Positions 8,401 to 14,750 of a stretch of DNA of 14,750 nt are shown here, piece by piece; positions within the stretch are counted from its first letter, which is position 1, and every line of letters begins with the position of its first letter. Under the pieces are notes generated by a model. The model was not told the origin of the DNA and made no database searches. It worked only from the letters and a program-made list of their open reading frames with translations. Source of the stretch: Pholiota molesta (taxonomy: Eukaryota; Basidiomycota; Agaricomycetes; Agaricales; Strophariaceae); NCBI GenBank assembly GCA_014925825.1, contig JACGCK010000558.1, positions 1-14,750 of the forward strand. Direction: 5' to 3'. A program made the translations under genes and the position numbers.

Positions 8401-11400
8401 TTTCTCCGGGTGAGTGTCTTCATTATTCTCCATCGTATTCGCACCATTCCTTGGCTTCTATGTGCACATTGCGTGTATTCGATATTGGCAGAATTATCTC
8501 GTTGTTTTCTTTTCCCATATATTTTCGTAAAATACCCCTTTGGAATGAATTACGAGGCTTTTTTTGGAGAGTTAGCTGATCTTGGATTTTGACCATGATA
8601 CGCAATATAGAACTCCTCATGAGACGACCCGACAAGGATAGATACCGTCTGGACAGGCTGCTGGAGAGAAAAGCCAAGGAAGGTGTAAAGATATACGTTA
8701 TTCTCTAGTGAGTCTTTCTTCATGGTTTGACTCATGAGTTTTTTCTCCATGATCAAGAAATCCTACGCCCTTATTCGTCACCAATTTCACGCATACTAAT
8801 AGATTGCCTTGCTAGCCAAGAAGTTTCCAATCGGACGACGCCGACGGATAGCAAGTATGTTTTTAAGTTCCCGGGTCAATCTAAACTTTTCGCATCACAC
8901 TGCCGCACGGTGGACAGGCCTGCGTTTCTAATGCCATGCTTTCAACTGTATTGCTAATTTTTTGTTTTGTTTTGTGTGTCTCCAGTTACGCTAAGCAAAG
9001 GCTTACGGCACTGCATCCAAATGTCATGGTACAGAGGTCCCCGTCGCACTTCCAGACGGGCACATTTTATTGGGCACATGTGAGTCGTTTTATTTTGTCC
9101 TTCGCCGTTGGTCCATCTGACTCACTGAAATTCTTCGTTATCTTCTCATATTTCCTTCTTGATCTTCCTTGGGGTTCATATGTGCTCCTAGCATGAGAAG
9201 ATGTGTGTCATCGACCAGACGATAGCTTTCATGGGCGGCCTGGATCTCTGCTTCGGAAGGTGGGTATAGTTTACCTGCCATCACCTTTGGTCCTGGACGT
9301 ATGGGCTACCTTTGCTCATTGGCTGTTAATAATATGGGTTGTCTAGATGGGATACCCCTCAACACGTACTGACAGATGATGCGGCTGGCAGTGATAGGCC
9401 GGAAATATGGCCTGGTACGTGCGAGTATCTTTATTCGGCGGGCACAAAAGGCTCAGTATCATGTTCTTGGCGTTTTCCCAGGCAAAGACTATAGTAACCC
9501 GCGCCTCTCCGACTTTTATAACTTGAATAAGCACGAGGAGGATATGTACGACCGCACCAAGGTGCCAAGAATGCCTTGGTGAGTTTGTCTCTGGAAATTT
9601 CCTCGAGAGCGATGGAATATCTATGCTGACGAATTTGCTTGGAAAGGCACGACGTTTCGATGCAAATAGTTGGGCAACCTGCGCGAGACCTGGCCCGTCA
9701 TTTTGTACAGAGGTGAGCCTGTAAACCGCAGTTCAGTCACATGCTGCGCATTCCTCAAGAGTGAAATTAATGCTGATAATAACCACTACTTGATCTGATT
9801 CCCCCATGACTAAAGATGGAACTATTTGCTGAGAATAAAGGTCCGTATCTGCCATGACCCCTCTCCGACCGGGACTATCGGAATACTGGATAGGCAACTG
9901 ATTCGTTTGGATTCATTAATGAACAGAACCACTCCAGAGTCATGCCTTTCTTATTACCCCCGCCCGAGTTCAGGCAAGGGGAACTGTCACGAATGGGATT
10001 GACGGGCACCTGTGAATTGCAGATATGTCGTTCTGCAGGACCCTGGTCTCTTGGAACTCCTGGAAAGATTGAACACTCAATTCAGAATGCATATTTGAAA
10101 GGTCTGCTTCCGCGACGCTCGTTACTTTCAAGGTTTTTTTCTCACAACAACTTTATTATCCTTTCTTACATCCGTTGTCGACGTTTGGTTCTTCCAATTC
10201 GGCTTGTTCGTTTGGTAAATCCGCGTGGATACGGATAACAGCGATTCAAATGTCCGAACACTTTGTTTATATCGAGAACCAGTTCTTCATTACCTCGTGA
10301 GTCCGTATCTTTTTATAAGATTCCGAGGTGTTGACTTCGTCCTTCCTTTTCGGACCAACTCTCGTGGTTTTCTAGCACTGTTGTCAATGACGTTAAGATT
10401 GAAAACAACATCGGTGATGCTATCGTCCATCGCATTATACGGGCGCACCAGGATGGGACCCCTTGGAAATGCTGCATAATGATACCTGTCCTTCCCGGCT
10501 TCACCTTCCCTGTCGATCACAGTGATGCTAGTGCCGTATGTCTTGAATTCTTTACACTCCATTCTGACCTTGTGTCGAAGCTAACCACTAAACTTTACTG
10601 AAGATCCGTATCATTCTCGAGTGCCAGAATCGGACTATTGCACGAGGGCCCAATTCCATCTATTCTCGACTCCGCAAAGAAGGCATTGACGTAAGTCAAT
10701 GGCACGGTTTCAGAGGATGTGGACATCATGTTAATGCCATATCATTTTAGCCTGACGATTACATCTCGGTGTTCTCTCTTCGTAATTGGGCGAAGATGCG
10801 GGGCGATGTATTGACCACCGAACAAGTAAGCTATCCATAACCATGCTGATTGACATATATGGTTATGACTCAACTTGTAATCGTAGGTCTATATCCATGC
10901 CAAGGTTTGTATCGTAGATGATAGGCTGGCAATTATTGGTAGCGCCAACATAAACGAACGATCCCAAAAAGGAGACAGGGACTCGGAATTGGCAGCCGTG
11001 ATACGAGATACCGACATGATGGATAGGTGAGCTTTAATGAAGGACAGGAGGCTATGAGCCGGTTCTATTTCTGCTTCTATGTGTATTTTGCTCATGTTTT
11101 GCACCGTAGCACGATGGCCGGAAGGCCGTTCAAGGTTGGACGCTTTGCACATACATTGCGAGTGCGGTTAATGAGAGAACACCTCGGAATTGACGTGGAT
11201 GCACTGGACGAAGAAGACCTCATGTCTCATGATCCAGTCCAAGCTGAACATGAGCAAGAGCCTTGGGATCCCGATGCCGAACAGACACATGGTGAGAAGG
11301 GCGGTATCACCCATATCAAGAAATCGAAACAAAAGACACCCATCGGTGGTCTCGCCGCCGATGCGAAAGACAGCATCACTCAGGGTATGCAAACTGAGCC

Positions 11401-12786
11401 ATCGTATTTATTCTATTCGACTTACTCTTTACAGCTGCAACTGCTGGCGTTGATGTGACATCATCTTCCACGGGCCGCGTTTTGAACAAGATGGGCGTCA
11501 CGGACCAGGCAGTGAACCAGAATGCCGAGACCCATGTTCTCGAAGAAGAACGCACAGATTTCAACCCGGACGGTCAGAGAGAAAAAGGGTTTGCAAGCGC
11601 TGTTGTTCCGACTCTCGAGGAGAAAACTATTGCAGAACAGCGGCCACCTAAAGAGCAAACAGAGGACACGAATGTTCGTATAGACCAACCAGGTCAGACA
11701 TCTGATGATGGCCATCAAACGAGAAGTAACGATACGCCTAATGGAAGCCGCTCTCCTAATGGCTCGGACTTTGAGCCTCGTACTGACGAAGGTGGTCTAT
11801 CTGGGGTACCAACAATGGCAAAGTCGGCAAGCACTAACAGTGAACATCCCAGTCGATCCTTGAAAAGCAACCCAGATGAAGAACAAAAATCCCCCAGCGA
11901 AAGAGACACCTTGCGAGACAATCTAGGAAGTAAATATGGCAGGAAGCATGCTTGGACCGTACCAACACAGAAACCTCGCGTTGGCCCGGCCGACTTTGAA
12001 GATCCTATTTCGGATACTTTTTGGAAAAATATTTGGGTGGCCAGCGCCGTTCATAATGTCAGTCATGATCCCCTCTATCCCCTTCTATTTTTACTAGGGT
12101 CATGTTGTACTGATTACGGATCCCCTCACATAGACGGAAATATACCGGAAGGTATTCCACGCCATACCAGATGATCTTGTCACAACTTGGAAACAGTACA
12201 AAGAATTCATGGCCTGGCATGAACGTCTAAACAAACCCGTAAGTTTGGTTAGCTGTATTGGCTATATATATTGACCCCGAACCTTCCTGCTTGTTAGACT
12301 CGCGGTAGCACAAATGGGGAGCCAATAGCTCGAATACCATCGGAGTCGGGCGACGAAGGAGTCCACGAGTCACCACCATCTGATACTAACGCTGCTGACA
12401 TTGGATCTGAAACGAGCAAGGATGACGTAGAAGCTTCATCTACTCCTCTGAACAACTCTTCGTATTCTGCCAACCCAAGCGAAGAACCGAACAAGCCTCG
12501 TCGTCCGACGAAAGGGACTGAACCTTTCGAAAAATGGGAAAGGGATGAAATGGAGAGGCTGTTGGAAGAACTTAACGGCCAACTTGGTGCGCAGAATACA
12601 ATCTTCCTGAAACTTTGTTATTTATATTTCATTCTTTAGTTCTATACCCTACTCGCTTCTTAGAAGGTGAAGATACCGCCAATAATTTCTTATTCAATGC
12701 CGATAGGTTCGCACTTTCAAAGTCTCTGACTTTTTTGGGCTGCTTACCGTTTCTGCAGGCTTCTTCCCCTGCCCATTTACGACTAG
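5471..12786 (+). CDS. SPO14: Phospholipase D of the Spo14/PLD1 type (PX-PH-HKD-HKD, 25 exons)
   Basis: My splice model gives 1761 aa, close to yeast Spo14 (about 1680). The enzyme hydrolyses phosphatidylcholine to phosphatidic acid and choline at membranes. Residues 1-390 are low-complexity, rich in Ser, Pro, Gln and charge. A PX domain covers about 393-530 ([16 protein letters not shown], then [15 protein letters not shown]). A PH domain runs from about 540 to 830 and is split by a disordered insert of roughly 165 residues. The first PLD domain has YIHDWWLSP and HKD motif 1, H962-x-K964-x4-D969, with GGLDL after it. A basic RWNYLLRIK segment (1061-1069) matches the position of the PIP2-binding motif of PLD enzymes. 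YIENQFF (1137-1143) precedes HKD motif 2, H1257-x-K1259-x4-D1264, with [10 protein letters not shown]. After a disordered acidic tract (about 1370-1590) comes [14 protein letters not shown] (from 1600) and the C-terminal [10 protein letters not shown]. No catalytic residue is missing. The start is the first ATG in frame. Confidence 0.93.
5471..12786 (+). other. Splice map of the phospholipase D gene
   Basis: Exons: 5471-7000, 7060-7290, 7355-8035, 8103-8231, 8328-8409, 8611-8707, 8816-8854, 8986-9079, 9192-9259, 9347-9414, 9482-9578, 9647-9712, 9816-9840, 9927-10101, 10242-10296, 10376-10535, 10604-10690, 10751-10825, 10887-11026, 11110-11384, 11435-12057, 12134-12238, 12298-12586, 12640-12706, 12759-12786. 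They total 5286 nt, a multiple of three. All 24 introns are GT-AG, 50-201 nt, mostly 50-110. Each junction was chosen because it restores a continuous PLD-like protein. A few donors are unusual after GT (GTCCGT at 9841, GTCTGC at 10102, GTGCGC at 12587, GTTCGC at 12707). The catalytic half is far more finely divided than the disordered ends. Confidence 0.85.
9816..9840 (+). other. 25-nt micro-exon 13 of phospholipase D
   Basis: It encodes WNYLLRIK (with the last base of the preceding Arg codon), the basic segment in the position of the PIP2-binding motif of PLD enzymes. It lies between a 103-nt and an 86-nt intron. Because 25 is not a multiple of three, skipping it would shift the frame and remove HKD motif 2. 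Confidence 0.8.
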
Positions 12787-13237
12787 TTGCATCTTTGAAA
12801 TGGCACACGGTTCTTTTTTAACGGTGAGACGCGCATACAGTTACTAATTCCCTGGAATACTCTGATACCTTTATATCCCCCACCATCGGTCTATCTCTTG
12901 ACCTTAGGCATAATTGAAATCTTCGTTGTATCTAGTTCTCAGGGCACCTCTATCATAATATTGTACTTGTAGACATAAAATTAAGCCTGGTTCAGGGTTC
13001 ATCCATTATTAAGTACTCGCAAAGTACTCGGCCCAACTCAGTCGTGCATGTAGTAGATACCAAATAAGGAGACTACGCAGGCGCCGAACAATGCCTCATG
13101 ACTGCTCTTTTCTCTCGCCACCATCATTCCAACTTCCAATTACACCTCTTCTAGTCTAAATTCAAAGTAACGTTGTGTTCGTTTGTATTTCCTGCCGTCA
13201 TCAAGTCTTCATCCCGAGACTCTTGCGCACTGCGTTC
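12787..13237 (+). other. Intergenic region downstream of phospholipase D
   Basis: No gene is seen in these 451 bp. No canonical AATAAA was found; AT-rich candidates such as CATAATATTG (12954) and ATAAAATTAAG (12975) could serve for 3' end formation. AAGTACTCG is repeated at 13011-13019 and 13022-13030. The 3' half presumably carried the promoter of the SAP-domain gene before it decayed. Confidence 0.5.
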
Positions 13238-14750
13238 ATGGCATCCCCCTTGGGCAGCGAAGATGAACTCAAGAAGCTTACCGTCCCACAGCTAAAGCTC
13301 ATGTGCAAAGAAAGATGTATCACTGGATACACGAAACTCCCAAAGGCCGGCGTCATCGGGAAACTCTTGGACTGGCGAAAAAAGAACTTCTGTCCACAGT
13401 CTCTAAGCCCCGGCCTAACAACTACGGCGCCTGCTCAAACCTCATCTGCTGATGTACTGAAAATGGACATTCTATGTTCAGGCGCCAGACTCGACGATCT
13501 CGGTCCAACGTCAAAGTTCATCTAAGGCTCTCCACTCACAAGAAGCCGTAATGCCGTTTTCCGCACCTAACACCTCTATCGCCAACTCTGGTACCATTAA
13601 CATAGTAGCCCTTGGCAATGTCTCGTCAGCTGCAGATTCGCAACAAGCTCAGTTTCTGCTCTATCTCAAGGCGGACCAGCGCACGAGAAAGATGCCCTTT
13701 TTCTGAACAAACCAATCGATCCTCTTAAAGCGACATCAGCTCCCATATCTTCGAAGAGGCCGCAAGATAAACGGGACTCTGGGCCGAAAGGGTTGCAAAA
13801 AAGCCTAGAACACTACAGAAATTTGTGTCCATCCTCTTGTATCCGTGGTTCCCCAGAGTAGTCCTTTCATCCTCGACGTCGACAATCATACCTAGGTCTG
13901 AAGTTAATCTGACGAATCCTAGCTTTCTACAACCTTCAGAAAATTACAGTTTAGCTGGCATACATTCGAAGCGAAACCGCTTCAAGCCTTTAGTTTCGGT
14001 TCCGGAGCTTGGAAAAAAAATAGTTGTAACACCCACTCCACATATCCAAAATCCTAGCCGACAAACATACCTAGACTTTGGTCTGAAGGTTTAATACCGC
14101 AATTGCGACTTATTTCCTTACCCCTTCCGTAGCAGCGAAAACATGTGCCCGACTTTCTTTACTTCTGAGCAGCATCTCATTGCAGGACTTGAGGCGTGCA
14201 TGTTGGTCTCGCGTTTATTTCGTTATTCAGGTAGATGAAATCTCCTTGTCGTTGGCCGATTTCCTTTCTTGATCTTCCTTGACAGCCTATCTGGCCGCAT
14301 ATCATCGGCTGCTGCGAACCTTTTCGGGTGCACGATTGCAGAAAGTTCTTTCTGCCTACTCTTCAAACGTACTAATTTCTGGCCCTATCTTTCTTATCGG
14401 ATGAACGAAGCCAAGCAAAGGAAGAGCGCATACGAAGTATCTTTTCTTAGGACAAGCAATGAAAGGTATTTGTGGCATCTCTGAAATCTGTGGAGGAGTC
14501 CAAACGACTCGAAACAAGCCACCATGGCAGTACGGTGGGTACTGTTGATTGAATAAGTTCAGCGCTGACGTGTATGACTGGAAGATTTTTGTTAACTCGA
14601 TTTTTCTTTCACGTCTCATTGGGACATGGAACAACATATTGCAACCGCCAAAGGGTCTATGCGGGCTTGTCCTGAACGCTCAAGAGGTCATTCCCACGAA
14701 ATTTGGACAATTACTGTGCAATCATCTTCCTCTATCAATACCTTTTATGT
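13238..14750 (+). pseudogene. Decayed SAP-domain gene, several frameshifts, runs off the window end
   Basis: The ATG at 13238 opens a frame whose residues 11-46 (KKLTVPQLKLMCKERC, then ITGYTKLPKAGVIGKLL) are a SAP motif, a helix-extension-helix DNA-binding fold. This frame stops at 13523-13525. Plausible continuation lies in another frame (13461-13706), then back in the first (about 13680-13860, GGPAHEKDALFLNKPIDPLK), then in the third (about 13790-14094, ending YLDFGLKV). Further pieces follow: LLLSSISLQDLRRAC near 14156, NFWPYLSYRMNEAKQRK (from about 14377), a TGA at 14482 followed in the same frame by LWRSPNDSKQATMAV, then GLVLNAQEVIPT and EIWTITVQ in different frames up to the end. The order resembles, from memory, a large SAP-containing family of Agaricomycetes with an F-box-like middle. 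Introns cannot explain all the shifts, so I call it a pseudogene. Sequencing indels are the alternative. Confidence 0.7.
13268..13375 (+). other. SAP domain coding segment
   Basis: Residues 11-46 of the decayed gene. The spacing of hydrophobics and the Leu-x-x-x-Cys-Lys-x-x-x-x-x-Gly-Tyr-x-Lys-Leu pattern fit SAP domains, which bind DNA or chromatin in nuclear proteins. This is the only intact domain of the locus. Confidence 0.75.

Noticed and set aside
8410..8610. Possible missed exon in the 201-nt intron 5 of phospholipase D
   Set aside because: The protein is continuous across the junction ([21 protein letters not shown]), and this intron has AG dinucleotides throughout, so it is an ordinary intron.
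13454..13481. Possible tiny GT-AG intron repairing the SAP gene frame
   Set aside because: At 28 nt it is below the workable size for fungal introns. A one-base indel in the AAAA run explains the shift more simply.

Overview
The window looks like nuclear DNA of a filamentous basidiomycete, probably an Agaricomycete. The genes are cut by many short GT-AG introns, the intergenic DNA is AT-richer, and the proteins have a fungal flavour: a Spo14-type phospholipase D and a SAP-domain family of the sort common in mushrooms. Everything supported as coding lies on the + strand.

Layout. 1-1808 holds no gene I can support. 1809-2176 is a compact TA-flanked terminal-inverted-repeat element (MITE-like), densely filled with GATTC/GAATC motifs at 11-12 bp spacing; it sits about 240 bp upstream of the first gene. 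2413-4999 is a three-exon FAD-dependent dehydrogenase of the tricarballylate dehydrogenase / fumarate reductase flavoprotein class (535 aa). 5471-12786 is a 25-exon phospholipase D (PX, split PH, two HKD motifs, conserved C-terminus; 1761 aa by my splice model). 13238 to the window end is a decayed SAP-domain gene whose recognisable pieces lie in shifting frames.

The most striking observation is intron 1 of the dehydrogenase (2528-3400, 873 nt, very long for this kind of genome). It has a perfect TACTAAC branch-point consensus at 2771-2777. From just before that point to the 3' splice site the + strand contains not one AG dinucleotide for 633 nt (2766-3398), although GA occurs about 26 times there. 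The first AG after the branch point is the acceptor itself at 3399-3400, and using it rejoins the Rossmann fold exactly in frame. This is the signature of a very long AG-exclusion zone, meaning a distant branch point with scanning to the first AG or RNA folding that bridges the gap. It is far beyond the usual few tens of nucleotides in fungi.

The two intact genes have no obvious shared pathway. One is a flavoprotein oxidoreductase of small carboxylic acids; the other is a membrane lipid signalling enzyme making phosphatidic acid. I see no operon-like or cluster logic and no defence or toxin system.
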